Source: Apus apus
Lineage: Eukaryota; Chordata; Aves; Apodiformes; Apodidae
Length of the DNA stretch: 64,000 nucleotides
Direction: 5' to 3'
NCBI RefSeq assembly: GCF_020740795.1
Contig: NC_067282.1
Span: 43,119,290-43,183,289 of the forward strand
Positions 24,536-37,313 of the stretch are shown here, in pieces; the stretch's first letter is position 1; every line of letters starts with the position of its first letter. Below the pieces are notes generated by a model. The model ran no database searches and was not told where the DNA came from. It worked only from the letters and a program-made list of their open reading frames with translations. A program made the position numbers and the translations under genes.

Positions 24536-24875
24536 GGGATGGTTTCAGCTGAGACAGAACTGATTTTCTTAGTAGCTAGATTATCACTGTGCTTTGGCTT
24601 TAGTAGGAGATCTAGTATAAGACGAATATTGCTAATACACTGATGGTTTCAGTTGTTGCTAAGAAATCAAGTACCCCATGTCTTGCTATGGTGCAGTTGT
24701 ACAAGAAGCTGGGAGGGAGCATAACCAGAACAACAGCTCCAAACTGGCCAATGGAATATCCCATATCAGGCAGTGTCATGTATGGTGTATATATATATAA
24801 TAGTTGACCAGGAAGTTGCTCTCACTCTTCCAAGACTGGGGTTTTGGGATCTTCCTCTCCTCTGGGATAATTAGC
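24536..24875 (+). mobile_element. Partial ERV LTR, ERVL-like U3 region
   Basis: The stretch resembles a common avian ERVL-type LTR from its 5' end: GGTTTCAGCTGAGACAGAAC, then CTTAGTAGCTAG, ACTGATGGTTTCAGTTGTTG, GTACAAGAAGCTGGGAGGGA and a TATATATATATAA core. It stops where a second, different LTR begins at about 24876. It appears to be an older insertion truncated by the next element. Assignment rests on pattern memory of the family, with no alignment done. Confidence 0.6.
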
Positions 24876-25632
24876 TATCCTGGTTTGAGCCGGGATGAAG
24901 CCAGTTTTCCTTTTACTGATTATTTTCTTCAGTAAGCTCTCTTTTAACTAGCAGCAAGTTTTCCAGCTAGTGGACTGATAATGCCAGAATGTTTGTTACT
25001 GCTGAGAGTCCAAGGTCACTTTGCTCTACTTGTTGAATCTGCAGCCACAGATGCTAAGGGAGCAGAAGAGTTGTATCTGCAACCCTCCTGTAGGGAGGAG
25101 TGGACTAGATTGACAGCAAAATTAAACAAAGTATTCCATTCTATATATCTACATAAACTTGGTGTAAGGTCACAGATCATGGAAGTGAACTTCCTTCCTG
25201 CTTCTTTTTCCCTTCTCTTCCATCGATGGCTAGTGTCCAGGGAGGAATCCATCTATCCATCACCATTGATCCCCAGGCCTGTGCATTCCTGACCCTCATA
25301 ACTCCACCCTCAGCTCCTGTCTCTCTGCTGCTCTCTCCAGCAGCTCCAGGATGTTTCAGAACTGCTCACAGCTCAGGAGACGCCCTGGGAGTTGCTGAGG
25401 TTGACTGAAGGCAATAGGGGTTTTGCACATTCCTGAACCTATTTGTATATAATTGTACACATTTCTTTTATAATTAGTGTTTAATTAAAGCTGTCTAGTT
25501 CACTTTTCAATCTGCAAAGTCTCTGTCTCTTTATAGTCTCTTTCTTTCCCTACCTTGGGGAGAGGGGGGGATAATTGAGAGCACTCAGTGTTGTCACTGG
25601 TTTAATGGCTGATCCTGAGTCAAACTATAACA
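24876..25632 (+). mobile_element. 5' LTR of a degraded ERV
   Basis: About 757 bp begins TATCCTGGTTTGAGC (an eroded TGT..) and ends GAGTCAAACTATAACA. The right half matches the minus-strand LTR piece at 38132-38540, including ATCCCCAGGCCTGTGCATTC and AACTCCACCCTCAGCTCCTG, which fixes the end of the LTR. It is followed by a primer-site-like TTGGCACCCAAC at 25640 and gag-like sequence, so it is a 5' LTR. Confidence 0.75.
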
Positions 25633-25664
25633 AAGTTTATTGGCACCCAACAGACAACTCCATA

Positions 25665-25736
25665 GCGTTGGTGGTATAGTGGTTAGCATAGCTGCCTTCC
25701 AAGCAGTTGACCCGGGTTCGATTCCCGGCCAACGCA
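25665..25736 (+). tRNA. tRNA-Gly (anticodon UCC)
   Basis: A complete 72-base cloverleaf is present: acceptor stem GCGTTGG pairing with CCAACGC, discriminator A, anticodon loop CTTCCAA with anticodon TCC, and T-arm stem CCGGG/CCCGG around loop TTCGATT. The internal Pol III promoter is intact: A box near TGGTATAGTGG and B box GGTTCGATTCC. A T5 run at 25765-25769 could terminate transcription. It matches the vertebrate tRNA-Gly-TCC gene as I know it, with no visible defect. Its setting is odd: 32 bases after an ERV LTR and before gag-like sequence, in the sense orientation of the ERV. It decodes GGA codons if expressed. Confidence 0.95.
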
Positions 25737-25764
25737 GCAGGTGTCTCTGCATCTCTATGATGTG

Positions 25765-25769
25765 TTTTT
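25765..25769 (+). terminator. T5 run, Pol III terminator for tRNA-Gly
   Basis: TTTTT lies 28 bases after the end of the tRNA, within the usual range for Pol III termination, giving a short 3' trailer. Confidence 0.6.
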
Positions 25770-27260
25770 ACCACCAGTTCCTCCATCCAAGCTGCAATGT
25801 CCTTCAACAGCTCAGCAACCCCAATAGGTTTTCCTTTTTGCTGCCAGTTGTTCTGCTGCCACTCCCCCACAGCCAAGGCTGCTGCCACCACTGCTGCTGC
25901 AAAGATCAAGGCCACTCAATCCAAAGGAGCAAAAGTTAAATTTAATCCTGTTACCAAGAGCAAAGCAAAGAAACTACAATCTGAGACACAAGAACACATT
26001 TAACAGTAGAGGACTCTGATTTTAAAAAGCTGTTAAAAGACCTAATCAAAGGAGACCAGGAAGAGAGTGATGGAAAAGATTCTTCCAAAGCAGATGAAGG
26101 AGCAGACACTTCTAAAAGCAATAAAGAGTAGGTCCTTCTCAAGCAGATAAGTCAGGCTGCTCTCAAGCAGATGACAATGATGATCTTGTCTAACCTTTCC
26201 CTCTAAAGGCACTGTGCCCCATGAGAAAGGACTTCACCCACAATGAAGGTGAGCTGCTTCTTCCTTGGTTGCTCCGATGCTTTAATAGTGGGACTGAAAC
26301 CTATGACATGGACGAGAGAGAAGCCAAGCAGCTGGGGATTCATGGCCAGAGATGCTGATATTGATAGAGCATTTGGTAGTAAGACAGGAACTACCACCCT
26401 ATGGAGTCGACTTCTCTCACCTGTGAGGGTACAGATACCCCTATAAGGGTGACAACAACTGGTGCTGAAGCAGAACGCCCAGTCTTGGGAGAGTCATCAC
26501 GTGTGTGAGAGAATTGGCTGTGCGAGAGGTGATCTATGATAACACGGGATTACAGATCCTGATGATGTCCTGTGTGACACATCTATGCTCCAGAGGTTTG
26601 CATGGGCTCTACCAGCAACACATGCCTGTATATTCTCCTTCATGGGGTGTATTGACTATGAAAGACCAACTGTGCGTGAGGTGGCTTTCAAAGAACAACA
26701 GTATGGCGATGTAATCTCTGATTCCCATCAGTTCCACACCTCAGCCATTGAACAAATGACTGACAGAAGGAATAAGATGCTGAGCAGATGGGGAGGCAGA
26801 CCTCAGTATCTCCCTAGACACAATTGGTCTCATGTTGCAGCCACTAAGAGGGGACATCCTATGAGACAGCAGTGAGAGGGACAGGACCCACTTCAGCACT
26901 ACCTGTGGTCTCTCTTGCATAATTATTTTAAAGTGGACATGAGAACCTGGGACAATACACCCACTGCTGTTCTCCCGATACGCATGCAAGAGCTGCTAAA
27001 TAGAACAAAATGCAGGAGATTGTTCTTCCAGGAAGAAGGCTGCTTCAGTCTCCAGCAACTGGTCCTTCAACCAGGATGGTGCTTCAACCTCAAATGCTTG
27101 AAATTAGAGGTGCTCTGCCTCCAACCAGGGGGAGGAGAGAGACAACCGAGTTTACTGGACTGTGTGGATTCGGTGGCCTGGCACATCAGAACCACAAAGG
27201 CACAAAGCCCTGGTGGGCTTTCAAAAATGTAGTAGAGTGGCAATTTACATCAGAACTATG

Positions 27261-30200
27261 ACTCAGTAAAGTCTAGATATGTGCATAAATATATTCTCAT
27301 CTTTTTCTCCTGCTATATTAGTGAAATGCCTGCACTGAATCCTGAGCTTCCTTCCTGACTTCTTTGAAAGTGAAGCGCAGTGACTGTTCCTCAGCGTTAG
27401 GGAATTAATCCAGTAATTGACATTAATTTATTTGATACATTAGGGATGATTGGCAATAAACATATTTTAAACAAAAAATACTTGTTCTTTGATTTTATAA
27501 TTTGCTTTTCAAGTTGAGCAGTGAAAATAATGAAGACTTTTTTTATTCAGTTTGTGAGACTCATGTAGACAATTTCAGGAAATGCTTAAATGCTATTTAG
27601 TAAGTATTCATCCTTGTGGAATTGTTTCATGCACATTACAAAGGTAGAGAAGTTGGTAGCTCCATATTAAAAACAAAGTTTTTCTGTTTTCCCTATTGTC
27701 CCACATTAAAAGGCAGTAGCTGCTTCTAAAAATGAGCCTTTTACTACTTTTACTTTCTTAGTATGCAATAGGAGCATCTGTTGTGCCAACTGATGGATGT
27801 GTCTTTGTCAGAAAGGATCTAATCTTTCATTAATTTCAACACAGAGTGGCTGTGGAAGGATGTTTGATGATTTTCCAAGAGCTCTGAACTTTAGCAGCTT
27901 GAGGTGAAACAAGAAATCAATCCAAACCAGTCTGTGTCTTTGAAAATCAGAAAAAAAGCCTTGAAAAAGGGAAAAGTTCTCTCTACAATAGCTTGTCATT
28001 TTAAATTTATTTTTTTAAAAAAAACTTTTGCTCTTGTTACTTATTTCCAAACATGAAACAAGCTATGAATTGAAACAAGTTAGCAACTTTCCTATGCATT
28101 TTAATTTTCCAGCTATTAATCACAGATGATGTCAGCTACCTAAAATGGTTTTCCCTTTTATATTTAAGAAGTTGGTAAGTACTAAGCTTAATAATAGACT
28201 GTTATTTTTATTGGTTACTATGGCAACATATTCTGCAAAATTTCCTTCAAGAAATATCTTTTGATTTGCTACATCCTAAATTATATGGTAGGTAGTTTAC
28301 TGTCTTAATGCAGTACATGCTGCAGTATTTTATGCTGTTTTATGAGTGACATGTTAAGTCATGCATGAGCGAATGGACTTGGTAGAGATAGACCCATAAT
28401 TCATTAAGAATACATTAAAAAGGTATCGTTATTCTAATTCTTCTAATTTGCTTATTTTAAGTATGAATTCCTATATCTCATTTTTAATCTTCCCTATTAT
28501 TTGATGATGCCTGTGATGCTCACTGGGATCCTTCGCATCCCTTTTGAAGCAGTTGACCCACTCTTCCCTCTCCATGCTCTCCAAACTGCATAGTACCTCT
28601 GCTGATATATTTGCAGAAAAATTCTTACAGCTGAATTTGGTTTTAGTCATTAACTGATACATGTGTATGTTCAAGGTGATATGAATTAACTGTGTGTGGC
28701 GTGATTTAAATACTGTATTTCTGAGGAGCCCACAGTCTGCAAAATAAAAAAGCCAGATATCTTCAAAATGATTTGGCAAGATTATGGCATGTTGAAAATT
28801 ACTTTCTGGTACCAGGCAGTGAGGGTAGTTTGCCCTTACATGCACTCATGAAATTATTTTAGCATCTAGAGATTCAGGTTTGCAGGTCAGGGCTGGACCA
28901 TCTCATTGTAGCAAAGCAGGAGAATCCTACAAGTGGATTGTGATGGCCCCATGTGCTGTATTGTAACTCAGGATGCAGTTTTGAAATCAGAAACTGGAAG
29001 AGAGGGATAATGTGCAAGATTTTATGGCCTCTGTAATATGATATTTAGAGAATATGATAGTATTAACCAATATATAAGATGTTTTAGAAACTATGGTAAA
29101 GTTGCAGTACTTGCAATATTTAACAGATGCACTTGGTTGTTTCTGTTAAAACCTTTCAGTTTTGCACCCTGTGAACCAGGCTCAGTGACAGTGCTGAGCC
29201 AGACTTCCCGTTTTTCCTGTAGACTCCCTAAGACAGTACAGTGTTTCATTATGTCTAAAACAATCAGGATGTTAGTCTCCACTCAAATGTATTTTTTTGT
29301 ATTGCTATGACCATCTCAGTGGAGTCTGGTATTCCTGCAGAGAGAATTTTTTTTACACATTTCTCATCACAGGGGCATAGTGATTTTCACTTTGGCCCAG
29401 AGATTTCTCCTCTCCATTCCCTGGATCTCCCCTGAGGTACTGTTGCAGAGCTGCTGCTTTCCTTCAAACATTGCTTTTCTGTTGATTGAGATAGATATTT
29501 TAACTTTGTTTGGTTTTGGTTTTAGTTTGTTTTTGGTTTTGTTTTGTTGTGTTGGGTTTTTTTTTTTTAAAAAAAGGTAATGACAGTTCTTGTATAGTTA
29601 AAGCCATTGTGTCATAAAGACTCTCTCTTGCTGGTATTTTCCTTAGAGCTGCACAGAACATGGTACTGGAAGTCTCCTTCAAAGCAAGAAGAAAGCCATA
29701 ATAAACACAACACTGTGGGGAAACAAGGTGCTTTTGTTTTTTTGGCTGATTGACTTTCAGGCAAAGTAAACACCTGTGCTGCCCAAATTTATCACATAGC
29801 ATTTCACTAAGTCTTGCAGAGGGGTTGCAGTTGTGGAACTTCAACTGCAGTTGAAGAACAGCTGGCTTCTTTACAACATGTATCTGTGGTGCAGATGAGG
29901 TATGGATTAGTACCTGCAGATGTTCCCAGGCTTTCCTTTATCCTGCATCTGTATGTAGGAAAAGATTATAATGGTGCTTAGGCATGGAATCCCTCTGTTA
30001 ATGGGGATAGCTCACTGAGGTTCATGAGCTGTGTGAAGTGCCTTTCTCCAAAATACTCATTGCTAAGATGACTCAGTTTTCTTCTCCATAGAGTAGTACA
30101 GGTTAAACTCACTTGACAGTCTTTCTCATGGAGAAATGCCTGACTTCAGTAAAATATTTAGTGAGTAATGAACAAATACTGTAAAGACTCTCTAGCCTAA

Positions 30201-33200
30201 ATCTCTAGCTCGGCCTCACTGCTGATGGAAATTTGCCAGCTGTTTGGAACGTCTGTTGCTGAAGACACTCCAGTAATAAGACCTTTGTGGGGTGCAGCTG
30301 TCACCAACACATTCATGCACATTGTGCCAAATGGAGGCTCAGAAACGAGGAGTCGTGGTGTCTTCATGGGTGTAGGAGGAGACCTCTCACTGAACCAGAA
30401 AGGAGAAATCTATAATTTCTTCATTACTGAAAAAAATAAAATGCTGTTTCTCTGTTCATTGCCATATGTCTTTACTTGACTAATCTATTCACTAAACACA
30501 ACTGCATTTGCCCAGTGTTTATCTGCCTGCAGTATGCCTGTTCCCAAATGTTTCTTTGCTGTGCAAATCCAGAAATTCCTGGATACAAGCGACACTCCTA
30601 AGATCCCCTTGAAAAAAAATGGTTAACTGGGAAAAAAAAAAGCTCAGCAGCACACAGTCATTTAATTCAGCTAACTTTTCTCACCTTCACTTAATGCTGC
30701 CTGGTTCTCTTCATGTAAAGATGCTCTGCAACAATAACTTGAAGGAAACTTACCTTCTCCTGGCTGCTATGGTCCCACACAGTTGCCTGCTTACTCCTGG
30801 CAGTAAATTCGCTGCTCACGAAGCCACCACTTCATTAGTAAGTCAGGCTCACCACACATTGGCTGATCACTTCTTTGAAAGGGCTTTGTGGGTTGTTGTG
30901 CAGTGTAATTCCAGGGTTTGATATTATTTAAATGTTATCTTTAAAGCTCATTGTCAGAAACACCTTTGCAGGTCTCACAAATAGCAAAATTATTATCATC
31001 CCCACAGATTATTTTTTTATGTGTGAAAATACATCACAGGATGGCTGTGATGCAGAATGTATTGTCTGAGGGAAAGAGAAGGAAAAATGTATTTGCAATT
31101 GCAAAAATTCTGTGTTGCTTATTTTGTTTTGGAAAAATCTTTTTTTAGCTTTACCTCAAACTTGACACAAGCAAATCACTGCATGATGTCTTCATATCAG
31201 GAGTGCAGATAAAGAGACAGGGATAGTTTCATTTAAGGTATTAAACAACTATGATGAGAATTCCCCTCTTTTTGTGCCCCATGAAAAAAGGAAGGGAAAA
31301 GGAAAACAAACCACAAATTTTACATGGGTCAAAATTACTGCTTCTGCTGAAAATGAGTAATTTTTTGTAAAAAATTGGGCTGCTCATGACATTTGCTTAG
31401 GGAACTTTAACTCATATGGTGAATGGCATCTACTTCACCCTGCTTCTTGCTCCCTTGCCATCCCATTTGTTCAGTCTCTCCCTGCTGCTGCCTCTTCTGT
31501 CTAGGTGTTAAGGAGTGTGACACGCAAAGGTCCTGTTTGGCATTGTTGAGCAAAGGTGTGCATGTGTCTAATAATTAGTGAGACAGAATAAAGCTTGATC
31601 CAAACCCAGGGATGTAGTCTCCAGAACAGCCTAGAGGGCTGGAACTGTGAATAAAGAAATGCCATATTTTTACAAAACTGAAACAGAGAAGAAAAAAAAA
31701 TAAATAGAAAAGTACTAGCTATTTAAATCAAATTTCCAATAGGCTTCCAGCAAAACTTTCAAACAGCAACATCTTGCCATTGATGGGCAAAAATGCTGAG
31801 GCAGATCCCAGAAGGGTCAGTAGACTCAGAGGTTCAGTATGAGGGAACCCACAGAGTAACACCAGTCCCTGAGTTTTCTTTATCCAACACAAGCACTATG
31901 ACCACAGAGCCACTGAATATTCATGGCAGTTGCTGGGTCTAGCAGTTTTTTAGAGGTCATGGCACTATTCACCCTTATAAAGGAGCAACTGCTGAGAAAA
32001 CAAACTTTCCCATGATAGGGAATTGCTTTCTGATGAGCCAGGCTGTTGCTTATTGCTGTCTGACTCCTGTTGTGTTCATGAAAACTGCCTTTTCTCTACT
32101 TCTTTGCTAATAAATAGAAAAGCAGTAAAGAACTCCACTTTGAATTTTACTTTCTTACCTTCAACAGGAAAGCAGTGTTTTCTCTCTAGTTCTCCTTCTC
32201 TGTGTCTTTTACTGTCTGCTGTTTGATTTTGTAACTCTTTTTCTTTTTGAATCCACAGGCAGGTATGGTACATCTGTGCTCCTTGTCTTTCCCCAAAGCA
32301 AAATCCAGAAACTTCTGGATGAAATATTAAAGCTTATCTTTTCTGTGCAATGTCTAGCAGACAAAACCCAGCAAACTCAGCATTTATCTTGTGGCCATTT
32401 ATTTTAACATGGCTCTTACTCTTCCTCTCTGATACCACTACACCAACAAACATAATTTTTGCTTCACATTTTGTACATACAAACTAAATATTTTCAACAG
32501 AAGAAGTGCTCTACTTTCAATTGGCACATCCTCCAGGATGAGTGAAATAGGAGGTATTCCCCATTGACTTGGGACACACCTTTAAAATCTGTTTTTTCTG
32601 CTTTCCTATGAGCAAAAGGCTTTTGTGATTGCACTGCCTCTGTCAGGCTTTTGCTGGTTAATATCCTTGTAACCTGGCAGAGATGTGGAAATCTCAAAAT
32701 AACTAAATTCCTGGGGGTTCTGTGAAAACGCTGAGTGGATGGAAAAGGCCAAATCAGTGCCTGCATTGGAAGATTTTGATAAACAGAGATGGATCCAGGC
32801 TCGGCTGTTATGTGTCTTGGCTGACATGCGTCAACTTGGTGTCTCTCAATCATCCTGGGCTCTTCATGGAGATATCACAGGAGTTGTGGGGAGGTGGACT
32901 TGGGGTGGTGAAGAGGTTTTGGGGACAGAGGCCCCAAATCTATAGGCAGCCAGCCATGGGTCCATTCTGCTGCTCATGGAAGCAGTCATTTTTGAACAGG
33001 CACGGAAACAACTTTGCAGTTATTGAAAAGTCTTGTCACACTGTTTATGCTTTGCTGCCCACTTGGTGTTTTGGTTTTTTTTCCAGTTTTTTTTCCTTGT
33101 CTTTTACCAAGTTCACGTTCAAAGCTGGGAATGTTGTTTCCATATTCTTCACCTTAAACAATCTTCAGGCCAGATGAAATAATGTGAAAAGCAAATGCAA

Positions 33201-35178
33201 TCCTTTTCAAATAGTTTGTGAGAGAGTGTCTGGAAAGTATCAGTGACTAGCTGGCTAATGTCACAGCACAGCTGATGTCAGGCAGAGAGGATAGAAACTA
33301 TGTTTAATCATGGAGGTGAATACTTACTTAAACAGGTGTTCATGACAGTGTTCCAAATGTTGAGGAGACTTTAAAGTGCCTGTATATATATCACAGATAC
33401 ATATAACATGTTAACAAAGTAGACACACAACCCACTGTAACTCGGTAAGTTACAAAAGCAGGAAAAAAAAGGAAAATGCATATGATTATTTTTTTCCTAA
33501 TGCCTTGGCTGTAAATACTATGTTTTTTTGCCTTTCTCACTAAGTGGGACAGTGGGTAACGATGATAAACACTAGCAATCAGTGCAAACGTGTTCACTTT
33601 GGACTGAAAGGAGTAATTTCTGAATTTGGGATCCTCTCTTGGTCAGACAGAAAGGTTTGATGCATGTAAGCATTGTACCAAGGTGTGATTCAGCTCCAGA
33701 TTTACATGTTAATGTATATGTCTACATGTCCACCTGTGTGTGAAGTGTCTGTGTTCCAGTACAGCCCAAGGAGAGTTAACCAGTACAGTCAGTGGGATGG
33801 TTATGCATTTTATCCTATACTGTTACACCGGATGTGATCAATAAGAGATCAAAGGCAAGAAGGGACCTGCTGCTATTTTTTTTTTTTTTTTTTTCCCTTT
33901 AGCAACTGTTGCAACTCTCCTCTCTCTGCTTCTGTAGGTGAGATGGAGATGCTGAGGAGCACAGACTAATCCCTGGACAACCACTCCCTCTGCAGGAAAC
34001 AGGCTGGAGGGATCCACTCCTCCTATCTGGGTGAGAAAGCGATGCTATGTAAGGTACCAGCACATAAATGAAGCAGGAAATATGGGGAAGGACACGACAT
34101 GATGATGATAACACAGCAGACAGATGTTTTACAGGCAGGTGGTCCATGTAACTTCAACATTTGATGGAGGTGAGTTCTGAAGCCTCTGTGAAAAGCAAAT
34201 CTGTCTAAAGAGGAAGGGCAGAGAGATGGCTGTGTTATCCAAACAGCACAGCAAGAGGAGAACCTGATCTGTTCAGTGCTGCTCTGCTCTCTTTTGCTCA
34301 GCCCGACCACACCCATCTCTGAAGTCTGGTCTATGGTACCTTAGCCTGTACTAGGAAAGATATTTTTTTAAGCCATTTGAAGAGTTGATGACTTTGGCAG
34401 TTAAGACAGGGCAATCTGTCTTTTTACTGAACTCAGGCATTGTGTCTAGCTGATAATCCCTGAATGTGGTTTCATACTTTCCTCCCTTGATGTGCTAAAA
34501 ATAATTCAGAGCTGGCTCAGCCCTGCAATTTTAAGTCAGCTGCTGGACATAAGCATGTTCTGCTTTTAATAGAGATTTTCTGGATGGAAGTCTGTGATTT
34601 TTATATTGTCTATGTAAAAATATTTCACAGGTGGTGAAATTAAAAGGACATTTACTATGAAATTTTAACTCTACAGCAAGAGCTTTACTTCTCCTGTTTT
34701 TTTAGTAAATATCTTATGAACTTCATGAATGTGTGTCTGGAGTAGATGCTAATAGCTCAAATGCATCCATGAATAAGGTTTTTTAAAAATCCCTAAGTAC
34801 ATTTTTGCCTAATTTAGTATTTTAATACTATGTATACAAACTTCCCTGACAGACCAAGACAGCAATGGACTCAGACTACAAATTTGCTTCCAAACTTCTA
34901 GTCTTGTCAGAAATTATACATCTTCTTTGGTATGAATCACTGAATTGTAGCTGTGTTTACTTTTACTCATGAAAATAAATGAATGTAATGATGTTACCTG
35001 GCCTTGAGTCCATGAATAAGTTTCAAAAAATGCCCCAAAACAATACAGAGCCATTGACCCTCAAATGTTTAAGTCTATCAAGGCACCTTGACAGTAAAGC
35101 TTATGAGTCTCACCTATCTCTGAGTATGACACATACTGAATGATTATGAACATTAACTACCGTTGATTGTTCATGAGC
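27261..35178. other. Unique AT-rich intergenic block
   Basis: There are almost 8 kb without any CR1, LTR or gene that I can recognise, the longest repeat-poor block in the window. Low-complexity runs occur at about 29505-29577 (TTTGGTTTT-type, then T10 and A6) and 33877-33895 (T-run). Open frames up to 151 codons (32722-33177) show no domain, are overlapped by frames on the other strand, and lie in AT-rich sequence with no splice context. Confidence 0.6.
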
Positions 35179-35700
35179 ACACTCTGCCCTATTAAGTCCA
35201 CATCTGGAGTAATGTATCCAGTTCTGTGCTCCCCAGTTCAAGAAGGACAGGGATTTACTTGAGAGAGTCCAATGGAGGGCTACGAGGATGATTAAGGGAC
35301 TGAAACACCTGTCTTATGAGGAAAGGCTGAGACCTGGGGCTGTTTAGTCTTGAGAGGAGAAGACTGAGAGGGGATCTTATTAATATATATAAATACCTGA
35401 AGGGTGGGTGTCAAGAATGGGCCAGTCTCTCTTCAGTGATGCCTTGTGATGAGGGGAAACTACAGCAAGCTACAATGCAGGAAGTTCCACCTCAACATGA
35501 GGAAGAACTTCTTTACTGTGAGGGTAATGTAGCACTGGAACAGGCTGCCCAGAGAGGTTGTGGAGTTTTCTTCTCTGGAGACTTTCTGGACCCATCTGGA
35601 TGCATTCCTGTGTGATCTGCCCTATGTGTTCTTGCTGCAGCAGGGGGCTTGGACTTGATGATCTTCAGGGGTCCCTTCCAACCCCTATGATTCTATGATA
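35179..35700 (+). mobile_element. CR1 LINE 3' fragment
   Basis: It reads GTATCCAGTTCTGTGCTCCC, AAGAAGGACAGGGATTTACT, ACTGGAACAGGCTGCCCAGA and GTCCCTTCCAACCCCTATGA, with tail ATTCTATGATA. It is the same subfamily as 17981-18691, sharing GATGCC(C/T)TGTGATGAGGGGA, but lacks that copy's 30-bp duplication and has a shorter 5' end. Confidence 0.94.
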
Positions 35701-37168
35701 AATGATTTTTCTCTGAGAAATGTATGGAATCATTTAACTCGCTTATCTGATCTTCGGATGTTTGGGAAGGTTTTCCCAACATTTAGAGCAAGTACAATTT
35801 AGTTAGTAAGAGTTAACTTCAGAGAGTAATTTGGAACAGTGAGATACATATACTTCTGCCTCCCTATTTAGGTGCCTTCCAGCTGCCTTTTTCCCTTCAC
35901 TGATGGCATGAGGAGTCAAGATTCTTCACCTGGGCCTTTAAAGTTGGATGACAAAGTCAGGAGCCATTTCTGAGGGGCAGCTATTAGAGTCAGTATCTCT
36001 GTACCCAAGCATCGCAGCTGCAGGTTGCTGCTACTCCCAAAAGTAGAAACAAAAGTTAAAAAAATTTTAAGTGTTTAAAATGTATAAATATGATAAATTT
36101 TGTTTAAAAAGCTTTTGTAATTACAAATTCTTTTATATACATGTTTGGATATAATTATGCATGCATGGAAATAATTCTGTAGAAATATTAAGCTGAAGGG
36201 AAAACAAGTACTAACATTTTCAGGTAATCTACAGCAGAGTTCTTTCCAAAGATGATTCCAACTCCATCTCACAATGAATGTGGGATGAGTATGGGAGAAA
36301 TGCTTTTTCTCCTTGGAGAGATTTCTTTCAATACATACTTGAAGGAGATGAGAACTTAAGCAAGTTTTCTGTTGCTGTTTCATTTCCCCATTTTATACAA
36401 ACACAGAAAAGGGCCTCAAACAATCACAGTCGTGGCAAAGCTCAGCAGCAAAGTGAGGGGCATCACTGCAAGTTACTACTTTCGAGTTAGGAAACTTGCA
36501 AATGGATGAAGGGAATTAAAGGATTTGCTCTATTTGTGCAAATGCAGAGGGCATTGCTTGCAGCTGTGGGTTGGACCACTTGTCCTGTGCTTTTTTCCAC
36601 TTTAAAGTATTCATCACAGCATTAAGCACTATGATTTTAATTGCTGCTTTGGCTGTAAACTTCTAGATGTCTTGTTCATTCCTCATCCCTTTCCTGATTT
36701 CTCGTGCCATGATCTGAAGTGGTGAGGTTTGAAATGCACCAAATGTACTGAGCTCACAGAATGAAGGAATCTGTGTACATTACTTTCTCCATGTTTTGAA
36801 CCAGTTATTAGCTAATCTTCTCAGGATGGGACTGGAGAAATTATAATTTATTTATTTATTATTTATATATTGTGACATATGTTAACCAAAATCCAGACAA
36901 CTCATTAATAATCTTGTAATATTATTCAGGAATAGTCTAGCCTTTTGAATCCTCATGTCTGGAGCAAGCAATTCAATATAGTATTAAATTTATATTTAAA
37001 TTCTGTGTTGGATTATCAGAAAAAGAAACCTGAAAAATCTTCTCTGGCAGAACCAGCAGTCCAGTTACCATAAAGATTTTAAAAGGATTTTGGAAGTTAA
37101 CTTTTTTTCTTTTTAACATGAATATATCCTAGAGAATTTTATAATTGTCCACTTTTATAAAAGTAGAC
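35701..37168. other. Unique AT-rich intergenic sequence
   Basis: No gene is supported. A TTATTTATTTATTATTTATATATTG run lies near 36846-36871. Confidence 0.5.
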
Positions 37169-37313
37169 AATGCCCCATCCCTGGGAGTGTTCAAGGCCAG
37201 GCTGGATGGGGCTTTGAGCAACCTGGTCTAGTGGGAGGTGCCCATGCAGGGGTGTTGGAACTAGGTGATTTTTAAGGTCCCTTCCAACCCAAACCATTCT
37301 ATGATTCTATGAT
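37169..37313 (+). mobile_element. CR1 LINE 3' end fragment
   Basis: A short copy of 145 bp, from ATGCCCCATCCCTGGGAGTG through GGGGCTTTGAGCAACCTGGT to AACCATTCTATGATTCTATG. It belongs to the same subfamily as the inner fragment at 39403-39578. Confidence 0.94.

Larger units (their letters stand above)
25633..27260 (+). pseudogene. ERV internal remnant: leader, gag and start of pro, broken
   Basis: After the LTR come a primer-binding-site-like TTGGCACCCAAC, a tRNA-Gly gene, and then about 1.5 kb recognisable as avian ERV gag. There is an acidic, Lys-rich part at about 25920-26130 and a matrix/capsid-like part at about 26200-26880. The end at about 27110-27240 resembles the beginning of a retroviral protease but stops at the position where the catalytic Asp-Thr-Gly would be; that motif is not present. 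Frames are interrupted by multiple stops and shifts (the largest open piece is about 100 codons), and pol, env and a 3' LTR are missing. It is a dead, 3'-truncated copy. The family call is from recalled resemblance to avian ERVs. Confidence 0.65.

Noticed and set aside
32722..33177. 151-codon + strand ORF
   Set aside because: It overlaps a 119-codon ORF on the other strand, has low-complexity Phe/Ser runs, and shows no domain or splice context.
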